From the NCBI RefSeq assembly GCF_000711295.1, contig NZ_JOMJ01000003.1:137001-201000 (forward strand): a stretch of DNA of 64,000 nt, read 5' to 3'. Below, one piece after another: positions 18,691 through 31,555 of the stretch. The notes under the pieces are model-generated. The model worked only from the letters and a program-made list of their open reading frames with translations. It did not search any database and had not been told where the DNA came from. A program made the position numbers and the translations under genes. This DNA comes from Desulfohalovibrio reitneri. Its GTDB lineage: Bacteria > Desulfobacterota > Desulfovibrionia > Desulfovibrionales > Desulfovibrionaceae. Every line of letters starts with the position of its first letter. Position 1 is the first letter of the stretch.

Positions 18691-19076
18691 AACGCGGCGG
18701 AGCCGGGGAGAAGGCCGCGGAAAAATACCTGCGGCGCAGAGGCTTCAAAGTGCTGGCCCGCAACTGGCGGAGCGGCTCGCTGGAAATCGACCTCGTCTGC
18801 CGCCACGGGGAGGTGGTGGTTTTCGTGGAGGTTAAGACGCGGGACGAGGGAGGCCCCACGCGGGCGGTGGAGTCGCTGGGGCGGCAAAAGGCGGAGCGGC
18901 TGGTCCGGGCCGCCTCCCTGTGGCTCTCGGAAAACGATGCCTGGCATCTGGCCTGCCGCTTCGATCTGGCGGCGGTCACGGCCGGGAACGACGGGTACGA
19001 GGTGCATCATGTCCAGGACGTCGTGGACGTCGCCCAGGCTCTGGGTGGTGGCCACGCCCATTGGCAACCTTTCTGA
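18666..19076 (+). CDS. UPF0102 (YraN-like) nuclease-fold protein
   Basis: This 136-residue protein has the UPF0102 signature: GEKAAEKYLRRRGFKVLARNWR near the N-terminus (quoted in part), EIDLVCRHGEVVVFVEVKTR near 45-65, and a helix rich in R-K-A-E. The E-I-D...E-V-K spacing is that of restriction-endonuclease-like nucleases, suggesting a DNA repair or recombination role, which is not established. The GTG at 18666 inside the end of rnhB is the likely start. The last 68 bases overlap the rsmI start region. Confidence 0.85.
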   Translation: MPAGPGHLKRGGAGEKAAEKYLRRRGFKVLARNWRSGSLEIDLVCRHGEVVVFVEVKTRDEGGPTRAVESLGRQKAERLVRAASLWLSENDAWHLACRFDLAAVTAGNDGYEVHHVQDVVDVAQALGGGHAHWQPF

Positions 19077-19886
19077 CCTCACGCCCAGGGCGCGGGAGGT
19101 CTTGTCCGACGTGGCGGTGATCCTGGCCGAGGACACCCGCCGCAGCGGCCTGCTGTGCCAGCGGGCGGGCATCCCCTCGCCCGGTTTCCTCTCCCTGCAC
19201 GAGCACAACGAGGAAGCGCGGGTGAAGCGCGTGCTGGGCGTCCTGGACTCCGGCCGTTCCGCCGCCCTGGTTTCGGACGCGGGCACCCCGCTCTTGGGCG
19301 ACCCCGGCTACCGGCTGGTGCGCGCCGTTCGCGAGGCCGGCTTCGATGTCTCGCCCGTGCCTGGTCCCTTCGCCCCGGCCGCCGCCCTGTCCGCCGCCGG
19401 ACTGCCGCCGCTGCCCTTCGCTTTCCTGGGGTTCGTGCCCCGCTCCAAAGGCGACCTGCGTCGCGTCCTTCAGCCGTACGCCGAGCTGCCCGCCTCCCTG
19501 GCTTTCTTCGAGCGCCCCTCCCGCCTGCCGCAAACCCTGGCCCTGGCCGCCGGGATTCTGGGCGGCGAGAGGGAGGCTTGTCTGGCCCGCGAATTGACCA
19601 AGCAGCATGAGGAGTTTATCCTGGGATGTCTGGATGAACTGGCCGCCAAGGCCGAGGATTCGGCCGAGGCGCTGAAGGGAGAGGTTACGGTTCTGGTGGG
19701 GCCGCCGGTGCGCGGCCGGGCCGGTTCCGATGAGATCGAGCGGGTCCTCCGCGAGGAGGCCGAGCGGGGCGGCAAACCCGCGAAATCGCCCGGCGTACCG
19801 CGGAGCGACTGGAGGGGGTAACAGTCAAAGAGGCCTACGAGGCCCTCCGCGATCTGCCCCCCACCCCGTCCGAGACAAGCGACTGA
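19009..19886 (+). CDS. rsmI: 16S rRNA (cytidine1402-2'-O)-methyltransferase RsmI (C-terminal frame break)
   Basis: RsmI methylates the ribose of C1402 in the decoding centre. ATG 19009 leads into the tetrapyrrole-methylase fold with LWVVATPIGNLSDLTPRA, EDTRRSGLL, HEHNEEAR, SDAGTPLLGDPGYRLV and FLGFVPRSKGDLRR. The literal frame stops at 19821 after an odd tail. One base further along, the classic C-terminal helices appear (REIARRTAERLEGVTVKEAY) and run to a TGA at 19884-19886, three bases before the next gene. One more C in the CCC at 19777-19779 would fuse them. I treat it as a sequencing indel. Confidence 0.87.
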
Positions 19887-19888
19887 GC

Positions 19889-20644
19889 ATGGCAGCGCTC
19901 ACCGGCATCGACTCGCGCACAATCTGGCGCATTTTTTTGCGCACCTACCTTGTGGGCGCCTGCTTCAACACGCGCGGCATGCAGAACATCGGCCTGGGGC
20001 TGGCCATGGACCCCGGCCTGCGCGCCCTGCATTCCGACCCGGCCGAACTGGGCCGGGCCAGGCGGCGGGCCCTGAAACACTACAACTCGCACCCCTTCTT
20101 CGCGCCCATGCTGGCGGGGGTGTTCCTCTCCCTGGAGGCGGCCATCGCCCGGGGGGAGATCAAGCCCAAGACCCTGGAGGAGGTCAAGCGCACGGCTTCC
20201 TATACGCTCTCGGCCATCGGCGATTCCTTTTTCGGCGGAGGTCTGGTCCCCTTTTGGGCCCTGTCCACCGTCTGCCTCGTGGCCTCTTCAAATCACGCGG
20301 CGGCCGTGGTATGGGGCGCCGGTTTGGTCGTCGCCCTGCAGTGGTTCCGCTTCATGGGGCTTGTTACGGGCGTCCGCCACGGCCTCGGCGCGCTGCCCAG
20401 GCTCAAGCGGCTGAACCTCATCAACTGGGGCCGAAGGCTGAAGTACGCCAACGGCCTGCTCATCATCCTGCTTTGGGCCATGCTCTGGCGCGGAGAGATG
20501 GTGTGGTGGAAGTGGCTGCTGTCCTGCTCCCTGCTGGGAGCCGCGGCCTGGCTGGTGAGAAGGCTGGGATTGCCGCGCGAGGTGGTTGTCCTCGGCCTGG
20601 TGGCGGGGTATGTGCTGTGGCCCTGGATGGCCCGAATGGTATGA
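19889..20644 (+). CDS. PTS mannose-family transporter subunit IID
   Basis: This 251-residue membrane protein matches the EIID subunit of mannose-type PTS permeases: the LRTYLVGACFNTRGMQNIGL segment near residue 14, HPFFAPMLAGVFLSLE near 70, GDSFFGG near 110 and several C-terminal hydrophobic helices. EIID pairs with EIIC to form the sugar channel, but no EIIC, EIIB or EIIA gene lies in this window. It starts three bases after the corrected rsmI stop and its own TGA overlaps the HPr start (ATGA), so EIID-HPr-EI are translated together. Confidence 0.85.
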   Translation: MAALTGIDSRTIWRIFLRTYLVGACFNTRGMQNIGLGLAMDPGLRALHSDPAELGRARRRALKHYNSHPFFAPMLAGVFLSLEAAIARGEIKPKTLEEVKRTASYTLSAIGDSFFGGGLVPFWALSTVCLVASSNHAAAVVWGAGLVVALQWFRFMGLVTGVRHGLGALPRLKRLNLINWGRRLKYANGLLIILLWAMLWRGEMVWWKWLLSCSLLGAAAWLVRRLGLPREVVVLGLVAGYVLWPWMARMV

Positions 20645-20949
20645 CGATGCACGAAGAACACCGCGAAAATTCCCCCATGGTGCGCCACGTCTGCGTGCTG
20701 GACGACATGGGTCTGCACGCCCGCCCGGCCGCCCGCCTGGCCAAGGAGGCCCAGCGCTTCCAGTCGGACATACGTCTGGCCGCCGGCGGACAGGAAGTGG
20801 ACGCCAAGTCCATCCTGGATATCCTCACCCTCTCCGCGGCGGGCGGCTCCGCCCTGGAACTGCGCGCCCACGGAAGCGACGCGCCGCAGGCCCTGGACCA
20901 CCTTGAATCCCTCTTCCGCAACCATTTCGAAGCCCAGGACGGGGGGTAG
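20641..20949 (+). CDS. ptsH: Phosphocarrier protein HPr
   Basis: This 102-residue protein has the HPr active-site motif GLHARPAARL with the phosphorylated histidine near residue 26 and the regulatory serine region KSILDILTLSAAGG near 60. HPr takes the phosphate from enzyme I and passes it to EIIA. An N-terminal extension of about 12 residues before the HPr core comes from the ATG at 20641; a second ATG at 20647 is possible. The stop is followed after one base by the GTG of enzyme I. Confidence 0.93.
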   Translation: MTMHEEHRENSPMVRHVCVLDDMGLHARPAARLAKEAQRFQSDIRLAAGGQEVDAKSILDILTLSAAGGSALELRAHGSDAPQALDHLESLFRNHFEAQDGG

Positions 20950-20950
20950 G

Positions 20951-22732
<1,782 letters not shown>

Positions 22733-22733
22733 C

Positions 22734-23207
22734 ATGGCCAACGACACCGCCAAAGCGCCCAGCAAGACCGTGGCCCTCAACCGCAAGGCCCGCCACGAAT
22801 ACGAGTTCCTGGACACCTACGAGGCCGGGCTCTCCCTCTCCGGCTCCGAGGTCAAATCCCTGCGCGACGGCAAGGTTTCCTTCAAGGACTCCCACGTGGA
22901 CTTCCGGGGCAACGAGGCCTTCTGGGTGGGCGCCCACATCGCCCCCTACGAAAACGCGGGCTACGCCCAACACGACCCGGAACGCCCCCGCAAACTCCTC
23001 CTCCACGCCCGCGAAATCGACATGCTGCGCGGCCGCAAGGAACAAAAAGGCCTCTCCGTCATCCCGGTCAAACTCACCCTTAAACGCGGCCGCTTCAAAC
23101 TGGAAATCGCCCTCGCCCGGGGCAAACGCCTCCACGACAAAAAAGACGCCCTGAAGCAGAGGGATCTGGACCGCGAGGCGAAACGGCAGTTGTCCGAAAA
23201 GTATTAG
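22734..23207 (+). CDS. smpB: tmRNA-binding protein SmpB
   Basis: SmpB binds tmRNA and the ribosome to rescue stalled translation. The 157-residue protein has the conserved ARHEYEFLDTYEAGLSLSGSE-type start (quoted in part), the AHIAPYENAGYAQHDPERPRK core near residue 65, and a lysine-rich C-terminal tail (KRLHDKKDALKQRDLDREAK) that enters the mRNA channel. The ATG follows the enzyme I stop by one base. ssrA itself was not seen in the window. A decayed IS element begins about 110 bases downstream. Confidence 0.95.
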   Translation: MANDTAKAPSKTVALNRKARHEYEFLDTYEAGLSLSGSEVKSLRDGKVSFKDSHVDFRGNEAFWVGAHIAPYENAGYAQHDPERPRKLLLHAREIDMLRGRKEQKGLSVIPVKLTLKRGRFKLEIALARGKRLHDKKDALKQRDLDREAKRQLSEKY

Positions 23208-23225
23208 GCTGGAAGAGGGGAAGAT

Positions 23226-23296
23226 CTCGCCTTCGGCGGGCGACCAGGGCCGGGAAAGCATTTCGCCTTCGGCGACCAGGGCCTGCTCGGCCCTGG
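23226..23296. repeat. Short GC-rich tandem-like repeat with hairpin
   Basis: Two copies of a unit of the type TCGCCTTCGGCG followed by GACCAGGGCC occur at about 23227-23251 and 23262-23283, separated by a few bases. The second runs into a perfect hairpin (CCAGGGCC, 5-base loop, GGCCCTGG at 23276-23296). This looks like an extragenic repetitive palindrome downstream of smpB and could also act as its 3' end. Confidence 0.5.
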
Positions 23297-23317
23297 ACCC
23301 GAGGCAAACTAAGAATT

Positions 23318-23470
23318 TATCCGTAGATAATTCCTGTCTTTCTCAGAGCGATGATGGCGGCCGCCAGATGGGTTAATGCCAAATGAGTTGAATGCAGCTT
23401 TTCAAACCTGACCAGAAGCTTCCTGAAGCGATAAAGCCAAGACAGGTATCCTGCCCCCTTTGTTTTTTCG
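23318..23470 (-). pseudogene. Remnant of an IS5-type transposase (C-terminal tail)
   Basis: On the minus strand one frame reads LSWLYRFRKLLVRFEKLHST followed by HLALTHLAAAIIALRK and stops with TAA (complement 23318-23320). This matches the C-terminal end of IS5-group DDE transposases, where an arginine-rich helix precedes a hydrophobic IIALR helix. The rest of the transposase is absent: sequence upstream becomes the next gene at 23484. No inverted repeats or target duplication could be made out. It is an old insertion relic. Confidence 0.65.
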
Positions 23471-23483
23471 GCTTCTGAAGCGC

Positions 23484-23924
23484 TTATCTTCGCAGCACGA
23501 AGTCCCAGCCGCCGGATTCCCGGATGCGCTGGACCACCTGTTTGGTGCCCACGACCAGGGAGGCTTGGGGCGGGAGTTCGACCACGCCTTGCACGTAGTG
23601 GCAGGGTTCGGGGCAGGTGAGGTTGAGCTCCATTTCAATGTCGCCGCCTTTGCTTCCCTTGTCCTCCACCATGAGCATCTGGTTGGTGAGGACGATTTCC
23701 GGGTGGGGCAGGCCGCCGTCGGCCGGGCTGGTCAGGCTGACCAGCCGCCATGTCCTGTCTGTGCCGGGTTGCAGGGAGAGCACGGCGCGGCCCCCGGCAG
23801 GGGTGTTCTCGAAACGGAACTGAAGCTTGCCCGATGGGCCACGGGCCCCGGCTGGCGAGGCCAGAAGGCAAGCCAGCAGGCCGGCCGCCAGGCAAGCGCG
23901 GAGAAGGTTCTGGGTCTGGAGCAT
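23484..23924 (-). CDS. Secreted protein of unknown function
   Basis: The ATG at complement 23922-23924 follows a GAGAGGAAA site and opens a signal peptide (MLQTQNLLRACLAAGLLACL followed by an A-G-A type cleavage site), giving 146 residues. The mature part is rich in beta strands with two cysteines in NLTCPEPCHYV near residue 105 that could form a disulphide, and ends GGWDFVLRR. It is probably periplasmic. It is divergent from the glcD-like gene, separated by 122 bases. No family recognised. Confidence 0.65.
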   Translation of the reverse strand: MLQTQNLLRACLAAGLLACLLASPAGARGPSGKLQFRFENTPAGGRAVLSLQPGTDRTWRLVSLTSPADGGLPHPEIVLTNQMLMVEDKGSKGGDIEMELNLTCPEPCHYVQGVVELPPQASLVVGTKQVVQRIRESGGWDFVLRR

Positions 23925-24046
23925 GGTTGGTTTCCTCTCGATGGGGGAGAGGTTGATTACACGACCCGGCGGGGTGGTCAAGGCCGCCTTGCCATGAGCT
24001 TCCACGGTGATTAAGAGAACGGGTTGCCTCATTCGCGAGCCGATTC

Positions 24047-25441
24047 ATGCTGCACCGATCCCAGACCGCATTTCTCAAACGACTTTTTCCCGGCGACCAA
24101 CTTGCCTTGGCCCCGGCGGAAACGCACCCGGCGCGGGTGGACGCCTCCCGCCGCACGGGCGGCCCGGCCTGGGCCGTGGTGCGGCCGAGGACCACGGAGG
24201 AGGTATCCGAGCTTCTGGGCTGGGCCCAGGCCGAGGGCGTGCCGGTGACGCCGCGCGCTCGGGGTACGGGCGTGGCCGCGGGCGGCATTCCCGGGCCGGA
24301 GGGCGGGGTGGTGCTTTCCACCTTGTATATGGACCGGGTGCTGGAGATTTCCGAAACGGATTTCGTGGCCCGGGTGCAGCCCGGGGTGGTCACCGGCAAA
24401 CTGCAGGCCGACCTGGAGTCGCGGCGGCTGTTCTACCCGCCGGACCCGGCTTCGGTGGGCGTCTCCACCATCGGCGGCAACATCGCCACCTGCGCCGGGG
24501 GCATGCGGGCGCTGAAGTACGGCGTCACCCGCGACCACGTGCTGGGGCTGGAGGCGGTGCTGCCGGGCGGCGAGGTCATCCGCGCCGGGTCGCGCTGCCA
24601 CAAGGACGTCTGCGGGCTGGATTTGACGCGGCTTTTGGTGGGCAGCGAGGGCAGCTTGGCGGTCATCACCGAGGCGGTGCTCAAGCTGCTGCCGCTGCCC
24701 GAGGCCTCGGCCTCGCTGCTGGCTGGCTTCGAGGATTTGGAGCGCGCGCTTGCGGGCGCTGGCGCGGTGTTCAGGGCCGGGCTGTTGCCGTCGGCGCTGG
24801 AGTTCATGGATTCCGGGGTGCTGGGCGCGCTGGAGAAGGCCCGCGCCAAGTCGGGCGGCGAGGTGCCCTGGCCGAAGGGCACCGGGGCCTGCCTGCTGTT
24901 CAAGCTGGACGGCTCCCGGGTGGCCGTGGGGGCGGAGATCGAGCGGCTTCGCGAGGCCCTGGCCGATTCCACGCCCACCTTCGTGAAGCTGGGGACCGAC
25001 CAGGAGGGCGAGGAGGCGCTGTGGGACTTGCGGCGCATGATCTCCCCGGCCATGCATCTCATCGCCCCCAACAAGAGCAACGACGACGTGGCCGTGCCGC
25101 GCGGCCGCGTGGCCGAGGCCGTGGCCCGCTACAAGGCCATCGGCCGTGAGCGCGGCGTGGGCGTGTACTGTTTCGGCCATTTGGGCGACGGCAACATCCA
25201 CGTGGACATCATGTACGACGAGTCCGACCCGGCCCAGGCCGAGGCCGCGCCCCAGGCCAAAAAGGAGATTTTGCGCGCCTCGGTGGAGATGGGCGGCACC
25301 CTCACCGGCGAGCACGGCGTGGGGCAGGTCAAGACGCCCTACCTGGGCATGCAGCTCGGCCCGGCCGAGCGGGGGCTGATGGCCCGCGTCAAGGCGGCCT
25401 TCGACCCGAGCGGCATCCTCAATCCTGGGAAGGCGCTGTGA
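24047..25441 (+). CDS. FAD-binding 2-hydroxyacid dehydrogenase subunit (GlcD-like)
   Basis: This 464-residue flavoprotein is of the vanillyl-alcohol-oxidase fold. The PCMH FAD domain spans about 40-220 with VTPRARGTGVAAGGIPG near 67, VSTIGGNIATCAGG near 138 and GSEGSLAVITEAVLKLLPL near 202. The cap and C-terminal FAD-oxidase domain holds FGHLGDGNIHVDIM near 377 and TLTGEHGVGQVKTPYL near 420. It oxidises D-lactate, glycolate or a related 2-hydroxyacid and passes electrons to the Fe-S partner encoded next. The stop overlaps the next start (GTGA), so the two subunits are coupled. Lactate is the usual fuel in this kind of organism, but the substrate is inferred. Confidence 0.88.
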   Translation: MLHRSQTAFLKRLFPGDQLALAPAETHPARVDASRRTGGPAWAVVRPRTTEEVSELLGWAQAEGVPVTPRARGTGVAAGGIPGPEGGVVLSTLYMDRVLEISETDFVARVQPGVVTGKLQADLESRRLFYPPDPASVGVSTIGGNIATCAGGMRALKYGVTRDHVLGLEAVLPGGEVIRAGSRCHKDVCGLDLTRLLVGSEGSLAVITEAVLKLLPLPEASASLLAGFEDLERALAGAGAVFRAGLLPSALEFMDSGVLGALEKARAKSGGEVPWPKGTGACLLFKLDGSRVAVGAEIERLREALADSTPTFVKLGTDQEGEEALWDLRRMISPAMHLIAPNKSNDDVAVPRGRVAEAVARYKAIGRERGVGVYCFGHLGDGNIHVDIMYDESDPAQAEAAPQAKKEILRASVEMGGTLTGEHGVGQVKTPYLGMQLGPAERGLMARVKAAFDPSGILNPGKAL

Positions 25442-26610
25442 GCGGGCTGCACGCCGAAAAGAACACGGTCCGCTGCGTGGGTTGCGGCCGCTGCCTGGCG
25501 GTCTGCCCCCTGTTCGCGGCCACCAACCGCGAGGAGCTTTCCCCCCGGGCCAAGTTCGTGCTGCGCCAGGGCAGCGAGACCGGGGAAGTGGACGCCGGGG
25601 ATGCGGCCGGACTGGCCGCGCTGTGCCTTTCCTGCGGCCGCTGCGAGGCCGCCTGCCCCGAGGGGCTGTGCGCCCCGGACCTGGCCGCGGAAATGCGCGC
25701 GGAAAACTCCGGCTGGCGGGAGTGGGTCTGGGGCCGCTGGATAAACTGGGCCGGGGCGCTGTGGCCCCTGGCCAGGACAGCTTCCAGGCTGCCCCTGCCA
25801 AAGAGTCCGGCCATCGCCGCCGCCCGCGCTTTGGACGGTCCGCGCCCGGCTCCCGAGCCCTGGCTGCGGGTGCGTTTTGTCACAACCGGGGAGTTCCCTT
25901 GCGACCAGCGGGCAAAGGCCGTACTTTTCTCCGGCTGCACTGCCCGCCACGCTCGGCCCGAGTGGCGGAGGAAGGCCACGGCCCTGCTTACGGGCTTGGG
26001 CTTCGAGACTGTTGCCGATCCCGGCTTTGCCTGCTGCGGCTGCACCCTGGGCCACGCCGGGCTGCTTCAGGAGCGGGACCGGCTGCGCCGCGCCAACCTG
26101 CAAGCCTGGCGCGATGCGGGCCGCCCCCTGGTGGCGGTGTTCTGCGCCACCTGCCGCTGCGGCCTGCGGGCTTACGCCCGGGCCGACCTGGGCTGGGAGG
26201 AGGGCGAGCGCGAGGCCTGGCTGGAGGCGGTGAAGCCGCTGGCCGGGCTGCTGGAGGGCGCGGAGTTCGAAGTGCTGGACAAGGCCCCCGCCCGCATCGT
26301 CTACCACCGCCCCTGCCACGGCTCCGGCGGCGACCGCGACGGCCCCCTGCTGGAGCGTGCCCTGGGCGGGAGGCTGAAGCGAGGTCCGGAGGACGCCTGC
26401 TGCGGTTTCGGCGGCGTCATGCAGCTCGGCGCGCCCGATCTTTCTCAAGCTGTGGCCGGAACATTGTGGGAGCGGCTGGTTGCGGGCGGCGCGGAAGACG
26501 CCCGCGTGCTGACCGGCTGCTCCGGATGCGTGGTGCAGCTTTCCGCCACCGCGCCCACCGGCGCCGGGGCGGACCACTGGCTGGACGCCCTGGCCGTGGA
26601 CAACACGTAA
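25438..26610 (+). CDS. Fe-S and CCG-domain subunit of the 2-hydroxyacid dehydrogenase (GlcF-like)
   Basis: This 390-residue electron-transfer partner of the GlcD-like protein starts at GTG 25438. Two [4Fe-4S] motifs are at residues 12-22 ([12 protein letters not shown]) and about 63-73 ([12 protein letters not shown]). Two CCG-type domains follow, with [11 protein letters not shown] near 197 and HRPCHGSG plus ACCGFGG near 285-325, which bind a further cubane or haem-like centre in relatives. It likely feeds electrons to the quinone pool or a soluble carrier. secA starts 26 bases after its stop. Confidence 0.88.
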   Translation: MSGLHAEKNTVRCVGCGRCLAVCPLFAATNREELSPRAKFVLRQGSETGEVDAGDAAGLAALCLSCGRCEAACPEGLCAPDLAAEMRAENSGWREWVWGRWINWAGALWPLARTASRLPLPKSPAIAAARALDGPRPAPEPWLRVRFVTTGEFPCDQRAKAVLFSGCTARHARPEWRRKATALLTGLGFETVADPGFACCGCTLGHAGLLQERDRLRRANLQAWRDAGRPLVAVFCATCRCGLRAYARADLGWEEGEREAWLEAVKPLAGLLEGAEFEVLDKAPARIVYHRPCHGSGGDRDGPLLERALGGRLKRGPEDACCGFGGVMQLGAPDLSQAVAGTLWERLVAGGAEDARVLTGCSGCVVQLSATAPTGAGADHWLDALAVDNT

Positions 26611-26635
26611 TCTTCCCTGCACGCAGGAGACATAC

Positions 26636-29170
<2,535 letters not shown>

Positions 29171-29198
29171 GCTGAAGGCCCGGAATCGTTCACGGCGA

Positions 29199-29237
29199 GC
29201 GGCCGGAAGGGGGATGCCCTTCCGGCCGCTTTCTTTT
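29199..29237 (+). terminator. Intrinsic terminator after secA
   Basis: A perfect 13-bp stem (GCGGCCGGAAGGG with CCCTTCCGGCCGC) and 5-base loop are followed by TTTCTTTT. It lies 29 bases after the secA stop codon. Confidence 0.9.
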
Positions 29238-29307
29238 GCCGCCATCGGGTTGCCGCGAGACCGCATGAACGGGTATGCCGTATGCTCGCCAAGCCAAGGA
29301 GGACCCC

Positions 29308-30273
29308 ATGCCGATCCGTATCGCCGCCCTGCTGGCGGCCGTTCTCGTTCTGACCCCCTTCGCCGCCCGGGCGGACACCCTGCTCATGGCCAACGGCGAC
29401 CGCTTGACCGGCGCGCTGGTGCGCATGGAGAAGGGCAAGCTGCTTTTCGAAACGGAGTATGCCGGAGAGGTCTCGGTTTCCTGGGACAAGGTGGAGCGGC
29501 TGGAGACGGACAAGCCTGTGGCCGTGTACGGCAAGGACGACAGCGAATGGCAGGCCTCCAGCATATCGCCAGGCGAGAACGTGGTCTCGGTGGCCACCGA
29601 CCCGGACGCCTGGCGGGTGAAGGGCCGCCTGGGCGCGGGCTGGGACAAGGCCAACGGCAACACCGAGACCGAGTCCGTGCATGGGGAGGGCGAAATCACC
29701 GCCCGCAAGGGCGACAACCGCTACAAGGGCTACGGCGAGCACAACTGGGCCGCCGACTCCGGCTCCACCATCGAGTCCAACTGGCTGCTGCGGACCAGCT
29801 ACGACCGCTTCCTGAGCAAACGCTTCTTCATCGGCGCCAGCGGCTCGGCCGAGGCGGACCACGAGGCGGACCTGGAGCGTCGCCTGGCCCTGGGCGGCCA
29901 CGCCGGTTACGTCATCCTGGATTCCGGCCGCTGGAATTGGGAGATGCAGGGCGGTCCGGCCTACATCTGGGAGAACTACCAGAACGGCAAGGCGGACGAG
30001 GAGTTTCCCGCGGGCCAGGCCAGCAGCGAGTTCTCCTTCTGGATATGGCCCGGCCGTGCGCAGCTCTTCCAGGTCTCCCACGGCTTCGTTTCCTTCAAGG
30101 AGAGCGAGGAGGCCGTGGCCCAGACCAGGCAGGGCATCCGCTTCCCCCTGGGCAACGGCTTCGACCTGTCCTTCCGCTACGACTACGACTGGCGCAACGA
30201 TCCGCCCCCGGAGCAGACCCGTTGGGACGAGCGCTATTACCTGACCCTGGGGTGGTCCTTCGGCGGGCTGTAG
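29308..30273 (+). CDS. DUF481 (YdiY-like) outer-envelope protein
   Basis: ATG 29308 follows an AAGGAGGA site; the open frame starts earlier but the signal peptide (MPIRIAALLAAVLVLTPFAA, cut after ARA) fixes the start, giving 321 residues. After a short N-terminal domain (about 25-85, MANGDRLTGALVRMEKGKLL) comes a repeated amphipathic-strand region ending in the aromatic YYLTLGWSFGGL, typical of beta-barrel proteins of the DUF481 group. It is probably an outer-membrane protein; function unknown. It lies between the secA terminator and argJ and may have its own promoter. Confidence 0.75.
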   Translation: MPIRIAALLAAVLVLTPFAARADTLLMANGDRLTGALVRMEKGKLLFETEYAGEVSVSWDKVERLETDKPVAVYGKDDSEWQASSISPGENVVSVATDPDAWRVKGRLGAGWDKANGNTETESVHGEGEITARKGDNRYKGYGEHNWAADSGSTIESNWLLRTSYDRFLSKRFFIGASGSAEADHEADLERRLALGGHAGYVILDSGRWNWEMQGGPAYIWENYQNGKADEEFPAGQASSEFSFWIWPGRAQLFQVSHGFVSFKESEEAVAQTRQGIRFPLGNGFDLSFRYDYDWRNDPPPEQTRWDERYYLTLGWSFGGL

Positions 30274-30374
30274 CCGCCTTGCCATCCTCCCGGCGAGGGT
30301 CTATCACGGATGCCCCCGGCGGCCTCAGAGTGGCCGGAGGAACGACTATTTCAGCATCCTGCGAGGAAGACAGC

Positions 30375-31553
30375 ATGGTACCAAGCCCCAAGGGGTTCCG
30401 CTTCGCGGCAGCCAAGGCCGGGTTCAAGCACGAGGGCCGCTACGACCTGGGACTGATCCTGGCGGAGCGGCCAGCTTCGGCCGGAGGCGTGTTCACCACC
30501 AATCTTTTCAAGGCCGCGCCGGTGCAGCAGTGCATCGAAACGCTGTGCACCCTGCGCGAATCCCGCGCCCTGCTGGTCAACTCCGGCCAGGCCAACGCCT
30601 GCACCGGGGACGAGGGCCGGGTGAACTGCCGCCTGACCCTGGAGATGGCCGCCGAGCTGGCCGGGTGCGAGCTGGTGGAGGTGCTGCCCGCCTCCACCGG
30701 GGTCATCGGCCAGCACCTCAAGCTGGACAAGTGGCGGGCGGCCTTGCCGCGGCTCAAGGAATCCCTGGGCGAGGTCGGGCCGGTGGAGGTGGCCAAGGCC
30801 ATCATGACCACCGATTCCTTCCCCAAGCTGGCCTGGCGGTCGCTCTCCGTGAACGGCCAAGAGGTGCGCATCCTGGGGCTGGCCAAGGGCGCGGGCATGA
30901 TCTGCCCCAACATGGCCACCATGCTGGGCTTCGTGCTCACCGACGCCCGGGTGGAGCCGGAAGCCTGGCGGCGCATGGTCTCGCGCGCGGCCGACCGCAG
31001 CTTCAACCGCGTCACAGTGGACGGCGACACCTCCACCAACGACTGCCTCATCGGCTTGGCCGGCGGGGCTTCCGGGGTGAGCCTGGACGAGAACGACGAA
31101 GCCTTCATGGATGCCCTGGAGGACGTCTGCCAGTCCCTGGCCTACATGATCGTGGAGGACGCCGAGGGCGGCACCAAGGTCATGCGCGTGACCGTGGTGG
31201 GCGCCGGGGACAACTCACAGGCGGAGTGGGCCGCCCGCGCCGTGGGCAACTCCCCCTTGGTCAAGACCGCGCTCTTCGGCCGCGACGCCAACTGGGGCCG
31301 CATCGTGGCCGCCCTGGGCCGCAGCGGGGCGCAGTTCGATCCGGACCGCGTCTCAGTGGCCATCGGCGGCATCACCATTTTCGACCGGGGCCGCCCCATG
31401 GACGGCGACCTGGACGCCGTGCTGGCCCCGCTCATGCGCAAGCAGGACGTGCACATCAACGTCTCCCTGGGCGACGGCCCGGGCGAGTACATGCTGCTTG
31501 CCTCGGACCTGACCCACGAATACGTCTCCATCAACGCCGACTACCGGACCTGA
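30375..31553 (+). CDS. argJ: Bifunctional ornithine acetyltransferase / N-acetylglutamate synthase
   Basis: ArgJ recycles the acetyl group in arginine synthesis: N-acetylornithine plus glutamate gives ornithine plus N-acetylglutamate. The 392-residue precursor has the self-cleavage site in KGAGMICPNMATMLGF near residue 182 (cut before the Thr, which becomes the nucleophile), the oxyanion-hole motif PASTGVIG near 113, GDTSTND near 219 and FGRDANWGRI near 302. ATG 30375 follows a GAGGAAG site. It is followed after two bases by the HD-domain gene, indicating co-transcription. Confidence 0.95.
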   Translation: MVPSPKGFRFAAAKAGFKHEGRYDLGLILAERPASAGGVFTTNLFKAAPVQQCIETLCTLRESRALLVNSGQANACTGDEGRVNCRLTLEMAAELAGCELVEVLPASTGVIGQHLKLDKWRAALPRLKESLGEVGPVEVAKAIMTTDSFPKLAWRSLSVNGQEVRILGLAKGAGMICPNMATMLGFVLTDARVEPEAWRRMVSRAADRSFNRVTVDGDTSTNDCLIGLAGGASGVSLDENDEAFMDALEDVCQSLAYMIVEDAEGGTKVMRVTVVGAGDNSQAEWAARAVGNSPLVKTALFGRDANWGRIVAALGRSGAQFDPDRVSVAIGGITIFDRGRPMDGDLDAVLAPLMRKQDVHINVSLGDGPGEYMLLASDLTHEYVSINADYRT

Positions 31554-31555
31554 CC

